Notes: generated by a model not told the origin, from the letters alone. A stretch of 9,311 nucleotides of DNA from Desulfuromusa sp. (GCA_021157505.1 JAGGWI010000176.1:1-9311); one strand, 5' to 3'; shown: positions 1-6,913, counted from the first letter of the stretch. Program-made: numbers and translations.

Positions 1-2283
1 AGCTTTCTTTACCGGTGGAATTAATTCTTTTTCCCAATTGCACTCTTCTTGCGGGCAACGCTGTACCGTTCCCCATCGTTTGGTGACTTTGATCTCGGTC
101 AATGGCCAGCTGCATTTCGGGCAGGCCTCTTCCTTGGGAAGATTCCATAGCGCGTATTTACATTTAGGGTAACGATTACAGGAATAGAAGATTTTGCCGT
201 AACGGCTCTTCTTTTCCATCATCTCACCCTCACCACATTCTGGACAGCTGATGCCGAGGGATTTGGGTTTCTCAAGTGGCTGGATATTTTTACATTTTGG
301 ATAGCCGCTGCAAGCCAGAAACTTTCCGTAACGTCCGGTTTTTATCAGCATCGGTGAGTCACACTTCTCACACTTTTCATCCGATACGACGGGCTCTTCA
401 GCCTCCTGTCCATCACTGTTCAGGGGTTCGGTGTGACGGCAGTCGGGGAATCCGGAGCAGGCAAGGAAACGTCCTGATCTCCCCAGTTTAATCACCAGCT
501 CTTTGCCACATTCAGGACAGATCTTATCGGTTTTTTCAGTGGTTATGTCGGCCTTGCTGACTTCCTTGTCTTTTCGATGGAGAAGGGCGATAAAGGGATC
601 CCAGAACTGTTTAATCAGTGGAATCCATGCCTTTTCACCACGCGAAATAGCATCGAGCTCTTCTTCGAGGCTGGCGGTAAAATCGTAATCGACATATTGG
701 CTGAAATGTTCTGTCAGTAACTTGGTAACGACCCGTCCCGTATCCTCGGGGAAGAAGGTTCGTTTTTCAAGGCGGACATATTTTCGGGTGACCAGCGTAT
801 TCATGATGCTGGCATAGGTTGACGGACGACCGATGCCGTACTCTTCCAGTATTTTGACCAGACTGGCTTCGGTGAAGCGGGGTGGTGGCTGGGTGAAGTG
901 CTGCTCTGGAGTTAATTGTTCTTTGGTGAGCTTTTCCCCTTCACTCAGCGGTGGCAATAGCCCCTCTTTATCCTCATTGTCACCATTATCATTGCCCTCA
1001 ATGTAGAGAGCCATAAAGCCGGGAAACCGGATCACCTGTCCCGTAGCGCGAAAACTATACCGCTCTCCCGCAGCAATATCGACACTGGTGGCATCAAAAA
1101 TTGCCTGAGTCATCTGTGAGGCGACAGTCCGTTTCCAGATTAATTCGTAGAGGCGCTGCTGATCTGAGGTCAAAAATTGTTTCACTTGGGCAGGAGTCCG
1201 GGCAATCGATGTTGGCCGAACTGCCTCGTGTGCTTCCTGGGCATTTTTACTTTTATTTTTGAAAGTCCGGGGTTTTTTCAGCGCGTAGCTCTCATCGTAA
1301 AGTTGACAGATAACTTCACGTGCTTCACTGGTTGCTACAGTTGAGAGGGCAACGGAGTCGGTACGCATATAGGTGATCAGACCATGAGTCCCATCTTCGA
1401 CTTTGATCCCCTCATAGAGCTTCTGGGCAACGGTCATGGTTTTTCGTGCTGAGAAACCGAGTTTCCGGCTGGCCTCCTGCTGCAGGGTACTGGTGGTGAA
1501 AGGTGGTGCCGGATTACGTTTCCGCTCTTTCTTCTTCAGTGCTGTGACCTGAAACTCTGCCTGCTTTAATTCGGCCAGAATATCTTCAGCCTGCTGCTGT
1601 GTTGTAATAGAAAATTTGGTCAGTGTTTTGCCATCACAACTATGGAGTTTCGCAGCCAGTTGATTCTTGGCCAAGTTGGCTAGAAGGGCTTCAATACTCC
1701 AATACTCGCGGGGGTCAAACGCATCAATTTCATCTTCACGTTCGCAGACCAGTCGCAGGGCTACCGATTGAACCCGTCCGGCAGAGAGTCCATAGCGAAT
1801 CTTCTTCCAGAGAAATGGTGACAGGTTAAAACCAACCAGATAGTCGAGAACCGAACGAGCCTGCTGAGCGTCAACAAAATCACGATCGATGGTGCGCGGA
1901 TGAGCCATTGCTTCAGTGATAGCCGCTTGAGTAATCTCCTGAAAAGTGACCCTTTTGACAACCGGTTTCCCGGCGTATTCATCAACCCCGAGAGCTTCCA
2001 GCAGATGCCAGGCAATCGCTTCCCCCTCACGGTCAAGGTCAGTTGCAAGGATCAGTTCATCGCTTTTAGCAACTTCTTTTTTCAGCAGACTGATATGTTT
2101 GGTACTGTCAGGTAAAATGTGATATTTGGGCTTAAAGTTATCATCAATGTCAACGGAGCCTTGCTTGCTTGGAAGTGCCCGCACGTGGCCGTAGGAAGCA
2201 AGAACCTTATAGCCCTTGCCCAGAAATTTTTCGATTGTTTTTGCTTTCGCCGGAGACTCGACGATAACCAGTGATTGTGCCAT
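1..2283 (-). CDS. topA: DNA topoisomerase I (type IA), 3' end cut by the window edge
   Basis: This enzyme relaxes negatively supercoiled DNA by cutting and passing single strands through a tyrosine link. 761 codons are visible and the frame is still open at position 1; the last residues read PPVKKA, so probably only a few are missing. The N-terminal Toprim domain shows LVIVESPAKAK with the catalytic Glu at residue 9 and the acidic triad DLDREGE (D82, D84, E86). The active-site motif GLITYMRTDS puts the catalytic Tyr at about residue 305 (Tyr319 in E. coli). After the core come four complete Cys4 zinc ribbons: C589/C592/C609/C615, C638/C641/C658/C664, C680/C683/C702/C708 and C721/C724/C743/C748. 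The ATG is preceded by GAGG at six bases. It lies downstream of dprA and smg on the same strand, but a palindromic element separates it from smg, so cotranscription is uncertain. Identification is very secure. Confidence 0.97.
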   Translation of the reverse strand, partial: MAQSLVIVESPAKAKTIEKFLGKGYKVLASYGHVRALPSKQGSVDIDDNFKPKYHILPDSTKHISLLKKEVAKSDELILATDLDREGEAIAWHLLEALGVDEYAGKPVVKRVTFQEITQAAITEAMAHPRTIDRDFVDAQQARSVLDYLVGFNLSPFLWKKIRYGLSAGRVQSVALRLVCEREDEIDAFDPREYWSIEALLANLAKNQLAAKLHSCDGKTLTKFSITTQQQAEDILAELKQAEFQVTALKKKERKRNPAPPFTTSTLQQEASRKLGFSARKTMTVAQKLYEGIKVEDGTHGLITYMRTDSVALSTVATSEAREVICQLYDESYALKKPRTFKNKSKNAQEAHEAVRPTSIARTPAQVKQFLTSDQQRLYELIWKRTVASQMTQAIFDATSVDIAAGERYSFRATGQVIRFPGFMALYIEGNDNGDNEDKEGLLPPLSEGEKLTKEQLTPEQHFTQPPPRFTEASLVKILEEYGIGRPSTYASIMNTLVTRKYVRLEKRTFFPEDTGRVVTKLLTEHFSQYVDYDFTASLEEELDAISRGEKAWIPLIKQFWDPFIALLHRKDKEVSKADITTEKTDKICPECGKELVIKLGRSGRFLACSGFPDCRHTEPLNSDGQEAEEPVVSDEKCEKCDSPMLIKTGRYGKFLACSGYPKCKNIQPLEKPKSLGISCPECGEGEMMEKKSRYGKIFYSCNRYPKCKYALWNLPKEEACPKCSWPLTEIKVTKRWGTVQRCPQEECNWEKELIPPVKKA

Positions 2284-2305
2284 CTGTTTCCTCTAGTTGC
2301 CTCTT

Positions 2306-2321
2306 TCCGGATAACTCCGGA
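2306..2321. repeat. Short hairpin-forming repeat in the topA leader
   Basis: Two copies of the hexamer TCCGGA flank a four-base spacer, about 20 bases upstream of the topA start. The hexamer is its own reverse complement, so the copies are both direct and inverted repeats and could form a 6-base stem with a tight loop in the topA mRNA leader, just before the ribosome site. No T run follows, so it is not a terminator. A role in topA translation or as a protein site is only a guess; it may be chance. Confidence 0.3.
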
Positions 2322-2367
2322 TGGGCAGATGTGAAAAAGGGTTCGTAACTGCACAACCCGAAAATCC

Positions 2368-2530
2368 AGTGTTGTGTCACGGATCAAATGTTGCAAAATT
2401 GCGCTGGAATTTTGTACGTCAGCAAGGCGTGGTTTTTGCTGCATAGCCATAGCTATACAGCGGAAAACACAACGTAGTTGACGCACAAAAGAACAAGCAA
2501 GATGCGGCATTTGATCCGTGACATGACACT
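2368..2530. repeat. Long near-palindromic element, MITE-like or REP-like
   Basis: The ends are inverted repeats: 2375-2390 and 2508-2523 are exact 16-base reverse complements, and extending outwards to 2368 and 2530 gives 23 bases with two mismatches. The two halves stay imperfectly complementary all the way in, and the centre folds on its own: ATAGC (2443-2447) pairs with GCTAT (2452-2456) around a four-base loop, continuing to GCTG/CAGC at 2438-2441 and 2458-2461. The symmetry centres of the outer arms and the apex agree to within one base, so this is one element. AGTG occurs at 2368-2371 and again at 2531-2534, a possible 4-base target duplication. It has no convincing coding content. In RNA on either strand it would make a very long hairpin between smg and topA. 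The family looks like a non-autonomous mobile element or intergenic palindrome; I cannot test its copy number here. Confidence 0.75.
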
Positions 2531-3008
2531 AGTGATAAATACGATTCCAGTCGTTTTCCAGAAAACAGTCTATTTCCCGCAACCAGAGGTTGCTTGAATG
2601 TGACAACAGCGTCAGGGTTGTGATTATTTTGATCTCCTGTTCATTGATGGGCCCATTTGTTGAGCGTAATGCCCGATCAATAATCTCTTCCTGAGCTGCA
2701 TCTGAGAGTAGTCCCATGGTGCGAACTTTGACTAAAAAACCTCTAGCTGCGGTGGTAAGTTGCTGCTGCTCTTGAGCGCTGAATACCCGATAGGTGGGTG
2801 GCTCCATGAGTGGAGAAACTACCGCTGATTCAGCTTGAGGCTGTAGAGCAACTGTTTCCATCCAGGAAAAAGCATCATTGATCTCTTCAGCATCAAAGCC
2901 AACCGACATCAATTCAGTCATCAGTTCCTGTTCACTGATCGGGGTGTCTTCCGCCCCCAGAACATATTGGGCGATCAAATTAACAATCGCTAAAACTCGC
3001 TCACGCAA
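2529..3008 (-). CDS. smg: Smg family protein (DUF494)
   Basis: The product is a 159-residue acidic, mostly helical protein of the Smg/DUF494 family, close in length to E. coli Smg (about 157). Family-like stretches are the N-terminal RERVLAIVNLIAQYV helix, MSVGFDAEEINDAFSWME around residues 34-51, ARGFLVKV around 88-95, and EEIIDRALR around 107-115. The biochemical role of the family is not established; smg is commonly found beside dprA, as here. I chose the TTG at 3006-3008 because GGGAGG (3013-3018) sits four bases upstream and the protein then matches family length. The longer reading from a GTG at 3086 adds 26 unrelated residues, overlaps the end of dprA and has no well-placed ribosome site. 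dprA ends 28 bases upstream, so the two are probably cotranscribed. The stop codon TAG overlaps the edge of the palindromic element. Confidence 0.9.
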   Translation of the reverse strand: MRERVLAIVNLIAQYVLGAEDTPISEQELMTELMSVGFDAEEINDAFSWMETVALQPQAESAVVSPLMEPPTYRVFSAQEQQQLTTAARGFLVKVRTMGLLSDAAQEEIIDRALRSTNGPINEQEIKIITTLTLLSHSSNLWLREIDCFLENDWNRIYH

Positions 3009-3012
3009 GGAA

Positions 3013-3018
3013 CCTCCC
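3013..3018 (-). promoter_or_regulatory. Ribosome binding site deciding the smg TTG start
   Basis: Read on the minus strand, GGGAGG lies four bases before the TTG at 3008. It is the only strong Shine-Dalgarno match near the 5' end of smg and supports the TTG start over the in-frame GTG at 3086. The spacing is on the short side. Confidence 0.6.
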
Positions 3019-3036
3019 AAATAGATTGATAAGAAT

Positions 3037-4125
3037 CTACAGTTGTGCACGAATATAATAATTTCCGGGGAGTGTTTGTATCCCACCCCGGAGTTCTAGG
3101 TCGAGTAAAATAGCGGAAAGCTGCATGGGAGTCAAGCCGCATTCCCGGGCTATCTCGTCACTATGTCGGGGCTCATGGCCAAGTATCCGGAAGACACTCA
3201 GGACTGGTTCGTCAAGTTGATCTGCAAAAGTATTGTATTGTCCCTGCTCCTGCTTTGTTGGTTGCTCCGGCCAGAGTGATTGGAGGATATCTCGGGCTTC
3301 AGTGACCAGTTGGGCTCCTTCTTTCAGTAACCGATTGGTTCCTCTGCTGTTAGGGTTTTGCAGGGCTCCCGGGATTGCAAACAGTTCTCGACCCTGTTCC
3401 AGAGCAAAATCCCCGGTTATTAAGGAGCCACTCTTTTCGGCAGCTTCAACAATCAGTACGCCACGACTGAGACCACTGATGATTCGGTTTCGCCCGGGAA
3501 AATGCCCGGCAAGTGGTGGTGTCTCCGGTGGGTATTCGGTGATAATGGCATTTTCCTGCTGAATTTCATGAAATAAACGACTGTTCTCGGGGGGATAAAT
3601 CCAGTCGATACCACAACCGAGAACCGCAATAGTCGCACCTTTGGCATCGAGTGCGCCACGGTGTGCGGCACTATCAACTCCACGTGCCAGGCCACTGACG
3701 ATACAAACTTCATGGTGTGCAAGAGTCGTTGCCAGTTCTCTGGTTAAGGTCAATCCGGCACTGGTTGCTCGCCGTGACCCCACAATTGCAAAACAGTCAT
3801 TTTCTGGAAGTTTTCCACGCAGGTAGAGGAGGGCAGGGGGATCGTGAATTTCTCGCAGCAGGGACGGGTAATCCTCATCCCAAAAACTGATCAGACGAAC
3901 CTGCTGTGATTCTAACTGCTGACGAATTTGTTGAAATTTCGGGTCGTTTTCGGCGGGAACTTTGTTGCAGAGGTTTTCTGTCAAACCCGCCTCCCGCCAA
4001 TGCTGTGGCGGAGCTTGAAGGGCGGCAGTGAAGTTGCCAAAATATTGGTGAAGTTTAAATAGAGCGATACGCCCAAGACCGGGGGTCAGGTGCAGTCTCA
4101 GCAGATCTTGTTGCGAAGCGTTCAT
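3037..4125 (-). CDS. dprA: DNA-processing protein DprA (Smf)
   Basis: DprA binds incoming single-stranded DNA during natural transformation and loads RecA onto it; it is also widely conserved in species not known to be competent. The 362-residue product has an N-terminal helix-hairpin-helix/SAM-like segment (LHLTPGLGRIALFKL, about residues 11-25). A Rossmann-type core follows with IVGSRRATSAG (114-124), SGLARGVDSAAHRGAL (144-159), FPGRNRIISGLS (209-220) and SGSLITGDFALEQGRELFAIPG (232-253). The C-terminal winged-helix-like segment (about 305-360) contains HSDEIARECGL. I chose the ATG at 4125 because a purine-rich AAGGGGGAAGGG lies directly upstream and the protein then starts at the usual family position. 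An upstream in-frame TTG at 4176 falls inside the terminator stem and is unlikely. smg follows 28 bases after the stop. Confidence 0.96.
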   Translation of the reverse strand: MNASQQDLLRLHLTPGLGRIALFKLHQYFGNFTAALQAPPQHWREAGLTENLCNKVPAENDPKFQQIRQQLESQQVRLISFWDEDYPSLLREIHDPPALLYLRGKLPENDCFAIVGSRRATSAGLTLTRELATTLAHHEVCIVSGLARGVDSAAHRGALDAKGATIAVLGCGIDWIYPPENSRLFHEIQQENAIITEYPPETPPLAGHFPGRNRIISGLSRGVLIVEAAEKSGSLITGDFALEQGRELFAIPGALQNPNSRGTNRLLKEGAQLVTEARDILQSLWPEQPTKQEQGQYNTFADQLDEPVLSVFRILGHEPRHSDEIARECGLTPMQLSAILLDLELRGGIQTLPGNYYIRAQL

Positions 4126-4142
4126 CCCTTCCCCCTTCCCAA

Positions 4143-4172
4143 ATAAATGGCGATCAGCAGTATCGTTTGCAA
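4143..4172 (-). promoter_or_regulatory. Candidate promoter for dprA-smg
   Basis: On the minus strand TTGCAA (4167-4172) and ATTTAT (4143-4148) are 18 bases apart, just after the terminator and upstream of the dprA ribosome site. A promoter is expected here because the terminator should block read-through from the LysM gene. The match to consensus is weak, so exact positions are uncertain. Confidence 0.3.
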
Positions 4173-4173
4173 A

Positions 4174-4210
4174 CAAAAAAAGGATTGAAGCAGCTCCAAT
4201 CCTTTTTTGT
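4174..4210. terminator. Intrinsic, potentially bidirectional terminator
   Basis: A stem of AGGATTG (4181-4187) and CAATCCT (4197-4203) encloses a 9-base loop. It is flanked by seven A on one side and six T on the other, and the pairing extends through these tracts. Read on the minus strand it lies about 20 bases after the LysM gene stop, so it ends the lipoprotein-LysM transcript. The symmetry means it should also work for plus-strand transcription, although no plus-strand gene needs it. Confidence 0.88.
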
Positions 4211-4231
4211 CAGTTATTTTTTCAGGAGCTA

Positions 4232-5260
4232 TCAGTGGGTGACAAGTGAAGCTTTGTCCCCAATTAATATCGAATCTACGGCTTTGATAATGATAGCTGA
4301 AGCGGTTTTTGTCTTGGTTTCGATAGTAATAGCGGCACCCAGGATGATATCTGGCAACTGAACCTTGCCTGCTTCTCTGATCAGTTCAGATGATTCACCA
4401 CGAGGCCGGGAAATATAGAAAAGATTTCCACTCACCAGTCCATCATCGCTGCCTAAGTTAACAAAAATGATATCGTTGGTTGCCTGGGCACCTTTTCTCT
4501 CCTGTGTCGCAACGATATAGCCATCAAGCTTAGTTGTGCCGCGCTGCAGGGTTATTTCTTTGCGTTGTGGAATGTATTCAAACAGTTCAGCACCACGCGT
4601 AATTTCACTGAAGACCGTATCGATTTTAGCAATAACAGTTTCACCTTTGATTTTGGTGACTTGCAGGAACCCCAGATTCTTCATCATGGTTCCAATTATT
4701 TTGTTGTTGACTGGATTTCTGATCTTATCGCCCCGCTGGAATACTCCGTAGGTATCGCCAACGGTGACATTTGCAAGCTCTTGCATTTTGAGAAAAACCA
4801 CATCATCTTTGGTCAGCAATATCCGATTATCGACAGAATCAACCAGAATTCCCAGCGGTTCTTCATCGGTCAGGATGAACCCGTCACCACTCCCTGCCGA
4901 TGTGATCTTGATTATTTTCTCTTCTTTGGACTTAAAAGTTGGTGGTGTTACTTGATCGCCGCCCGCTGTTTTATCGGTCTGCTTTTCTGCTTCCGGGTAG
5001 GCCGGAATGATCACCAGACGACCGTCCAGAATACGTACCTTTTGTCCCGGGTAAATCAGATGGGGGTTGGTGATATCTGGATTTTTTGCCCAGACATTTG
5101 GCCAATAGTACGGATCACCAATGAACCTTTCGGAGAGGTCCCAGAGGGTATCTCCCTCTTTTATCGTATAAATCTTCTCTTCAGCGGTTGCCAGACTCGT
5201 TCCTGATAAGATCAGAAGTAAAACCAGCAGCGATAACCAGCGAAAGTGTATTCGTGTCAT
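4232..5260 (-). CDS. Secreted LysM-domain protein with uncharacterised C-terminal region
   Basis: The 342-residue product has a short basic N-terminus, a hydrophobic segment (about residues 8-20) and an Ala-x-Ala site at residues 24-26, a typical signal peptide. One LysM domain follows (about 30-77, YTIKEGDTLWDLSERFIGDPYYWPNVW through LIYPGQKVRIL in outline), predicted to bind peptidoglycan. A charged, low-complexity linker runs to about residue 115. The remaining 225 or so residues look beta-rich, with repeated Val/Ile-Gly turns such as VGDTYGVFQRGDKI and NLGSDDGLVSGNLFYISRP; I recognise no catalytic motif there. The ATG has GAGGG five bases upstream. The gene lies 30 bases after the lipoprotein gene, probably in the same transcript, and ends just before a strong terminator. 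LysM proteins next to dprA are a recurring arrangement in Proteobacteria, but their role is unknown. Confidence 0.9.
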   Translation of the reverse strand: MTRIHFRWLSLLVLLLILSGTSLATAEEKIYTIKEGDTLWDLSERFIGDPYYWPNVWAKNPDITNPHLIYPGQKVRILDGRLVIIPAYPEAEKQTDKTAGGDQVTPPTFKSKEEKIIKITSAGSGDGFILTDEEPLGILVDSVDNRILLTKDDVVFLKMQELANVTVGDTYGVFQRGDKIRNPVNNKIIGTMMKNLGFLQVTKIKGETVIAKIDTVFSEITRGAELFEYIPQRKEITLQRGTTKLDGYIVATQERKGAQATNDIIFVNLGSDDGLVSGNLFYISRPRGESSELIREAGKVQLPDIILGAAITIETKTKTASAIIIKAVDSILIGDKASLVTH

Positions 5261-5290
5261 CAGTTCCCTCTCAGACAGAGCTGTAAACCG

Positions 5291-6010
5291 TTAATTGGTT
5301 GGTTCTTCACTCCGGTAAAAGTGTTGCGCTTCCTGACTTTCTGGATAACGGTTACGCAACAGTTCCAGGATATCGTCAGCTTGTATCTGCGACCCCTGTT
5401 GGCGATAAATCAGTACTAATTGTTTCAGTGCTGCAGGGGCTTTATTCTGGGCATTTGGATCAGCAATAATTATCTGTAGATTGTTTATTGCCAGATTTGT
5501 TTTCCCCTGGGATAATTGTGCGCTAGCCAGCCAGTAGCGGGCGTTGGGAGCATATTGATGATCTGGAAAATCACGCAGAAATTCTTGAAAACCTGTTTCT
5601 GCAACAGCCAGTCGACCAGCTGCCAAGTTCGAAAATGCAGTCAGGTAAGATGATGCTGATGCTGCAATGGTGACCGCTTCCTGGTTTGGAATGACTTGAT
5701 TTTGGGGTACTGGGAAGGCGATCACTGGAGCTTCTATTGATTCCAACGGTTGCGGTGATTCGATATTATCCTGAATTTGTGCCGTGATCATATTTTCTGC
5801 AACCAACTGTTGTTGTAGTTGGCTGAATTGTTGCTGTAGCTGCAGTAGCTCAGCTTCCTGTTTCTGCTGCTGCAGTTTTATTGTATGCAGCTGTTCCTTC
5901 AATGCGCCAGAGGGGGCAAGACTGGTTGGTGGAGCGCAGGAACTGAGTAGCAGAACAAATCCCAAAATTGGGATGAGCCTGATTGTCAGGAAAGAGCAGG
6001 GAACTTTCAT
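5291..6010 (-). CDS. Coiled-coil/TPR outer-membrane lipoprotein, CpoB/YbgF-like
   Basis: The 239-residue product starts with a hydrophobic signal ending in the lipobox LSSC, with the lipidated Cys at residue 25. The next residue is Ala, which by the E. coli +2 rule predicts sorting to the outer membrane. Residues about 36-80 are a Gln/Leu-rich coiled coil (QQQKQEAELLQLQQQ and repeats), followed by a Pro-rich linker to about 115. The C-terminal part has TPR-like helical repeats (about 119-225), including GFQEFLRDFPDHQYAPNARYWLASAQLSQGK. This order (N-terminal coiled coil, then TPR) is that of CpoB/YbgF, which links Tol-Pal to peptidoglycan synthesis, but no tol or pal gene is visible, so I give no symbol. 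The ATG follows an in-frame stop by one codon; the nearest GGAG is 12 bases away, a weak ribosome site. The LysM gene follows after 30 bases. Confidence 0.85.
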   Translation of the reverse strand: MKVPCSFLTIRLIPILGFVLLLSSCAPPTSLAPSGALKEQLHTIKLQQQKQEAELLQLQQQFSQLQQQLVAENMITAQIQDNIESPQPLESIEAPVIAFPVPQNQVIPNQEAVTIAASASSYLTAFSNLAAGRLAVAETGFQEFLRDFPDHQYAPNARYWLASAQLSQGKTNLAINNLQIIIADPNAQNKAPAALKQLVLIYRQQGSQIQADDILELLRNRYPESQEAQHFYRSEEPTN

Positions 6011-6070
6011 TGTTTAATAGAACTCCACAGCCAAGTTACGCAATAAAACAATAAAAACTAATCTGTAAAA

Positions 6071-6097
6071 ATTATAGTTTTCTAAACAGGTTGTCAA
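6071..6097 (-). promoter_or_regulatory. Probable sigma70-type promoter for the lipoprotein-LysM operon
   Basis: On the minus strand a perfect TTGACA (6092-6097) and a perfect TATAAT (6071-6076) stand 15 bases apart, in an AT-rich gap about 60 bases upstream of the lipoprotein start. Both hexamers match consensus exactly, but the spacer is two bases shorter than the optimum. Shifting the -10 by one or two bases gives better spacing with poorer hexamers. Confidence 0.65.
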
Positions 6098-6145
6098 GCT
6101 GGAAAGATGAGAATACTCCAAAAAACCAGTAAAGTATCGTTTTTT

Positions 6146-6832
6146 CTATAGGAACTTACGAATTAAGAGGTTCAGATGGCGTTCTGAAGTTAAAACAATC
6201 CCCCGATTCGTTGTGCTTTTGTTCAGAAAACTTTTTAATTCGGAGATATCTTCTGCTGGCAGATCTCGATAGTTTGGTAATTTAGAGGCAAAAAAATCGG
6301 TTTCATCGGTAAACAGAAAATCGACTTCAAAGTGATATGTCGGGCTTAATATCCAACCCTCAAGATTTTTCATTGCCGCGATTGCAGCTTTTTTGACTGC
6401 ACTCTCATCCCCACTTCCCGCACCAAAACGTTTTTTAATTTCGAGAAAAGAGCCACCATTTCCCGGTTCTACCACCACGATCTTACCATTATCTTTCAGC
6501 AGGTTTCCTGCCTGGCAAAGATTATCGATCATTTTGTCTTCCGGGATATGGTGCAGTGAGAGGGTATAAATCACCAGATCGAAAGATTGTTCTGACAGAT
6601 CGGCGAAACCATCAGGAGTGTAGAGAAATTCTACATTTTGAGCCGTGATATTTCTTTTCGCCTGCTCAAGAACCGCCTCATCCAGATCGGTTGCAACAAT
6701 TTTTGCGGCATACTCCGCCATATCCCCGGTCATCTGCCCGTTGCCACAGCCAATTTCCAGAATTGTTGCTCCGCCTAAAGGGGCATGAGCGTTGATGGCC
6801 TGGATATATTTGTTGTCAGGGTCGAGAATCAT
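6146..6832 (-). CDS. Class I SAM-dependent methyltransferase, substrate unknown
   Basis: The 228-residue product has a Rossmann-fold methyltransferase core. Motif I ILEIGCGNGQ is near residues 25-34, an acidic strand end VATDLDEAVLEQA follows about 20 residues later, and later come SFDLVIYTLSLHHIPEDK (motif IV region) and LLKDNGKIVVVEPGNGG (post-IV strand). This is the Methyltransf_11/25 pattern; the C-terminal 80 or so residues do not point to a substrate. I prefer the ATG at 6832 because AAGAGG lies eight bases upstream. The in-frame ATG at 6871 (13 residues longer, MTQPRF start) has no ribosome site, and a TAGAAT overlapping it could be a -10 box, which would make it leaderless or untranscribed. 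The gene diverges from the U32 gene and is separated by a promoter-bearing gap from the lipoprotein gene, so it appears monocistronic. It looks more AT-rich than the plus-strand genes. Confidence 0.85.
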   Translation of the reverse strand: MILDPDNKYIQAINAHAPLGGATILEIGCGNGQMTGDMAEYAAKIVATDLDEAVLEQAKRNITAQNVEFLYTPDGFADLSEQSFDLVIYTLSLHHIPEDKMIDNLCQAGNLLKDNGKIVVVEPGNGGSFLEIKKRFGAGSGDESAVKKAAIAAMKNLEGWILSPTYHFEVDFLFTDETDFFASKLPNYRDLPAEDISELKSFLNKSTTNRGIVLTSERHLNLLIRKFL

Positions 6833-6913
6833 CGATCTAACCTCTTGAATGAGAAATCTGGGTTGAGTCATTCTAGCAAAATGAGGCGAGGATGAGGTAT
6901 TTTTTTGTTGTCC

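Noticed and set aside
2082..2510. Open frame of 142 codons on the minus strand running from the palindromic element into topA
   Set aside because: Most of it is an alternative frame of topA, and its first part is simply the arm of the palindrome. It shows no protein family signal.
3022..3039. Small inverted repeat (TAGATT and AATCTA) between dprA and smg
   Set aside because: A six-base AT-rich stem without a T run, overlapping the dprA stop codon; probably chance.
4126..4176. N-terminal extension of dprA from a TTG at 4176
   Set aside because: The TTG lies within the stem of the terminator, lacks a ribosome site, and the added 17 residues do not fit the family N-terminus.
4565..5206. Open frame of 213 codons on the plus strand opposite the LysM gene
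   Set aside because: It is antisense to a clear signal-peptide/LysM protein; its translation has no recognisable domain and no good ribosome site stands out.
5815..5880. CAG/CTG-rich stretch that looks like a simple repeat
   Set aside because: It encodes the Gln/Leu-rich coiled coil of the lipoprotein and is not a regular tandem array.
6120..6145. Possible terminator after the methyltransferase gene (AAAAAAC and GTTTTTT arms)
   Set aside because: Only the A/T tracts and one G-C pair match; the inner bases do not pair, so the stem is too weak for an intrinsic terminator.
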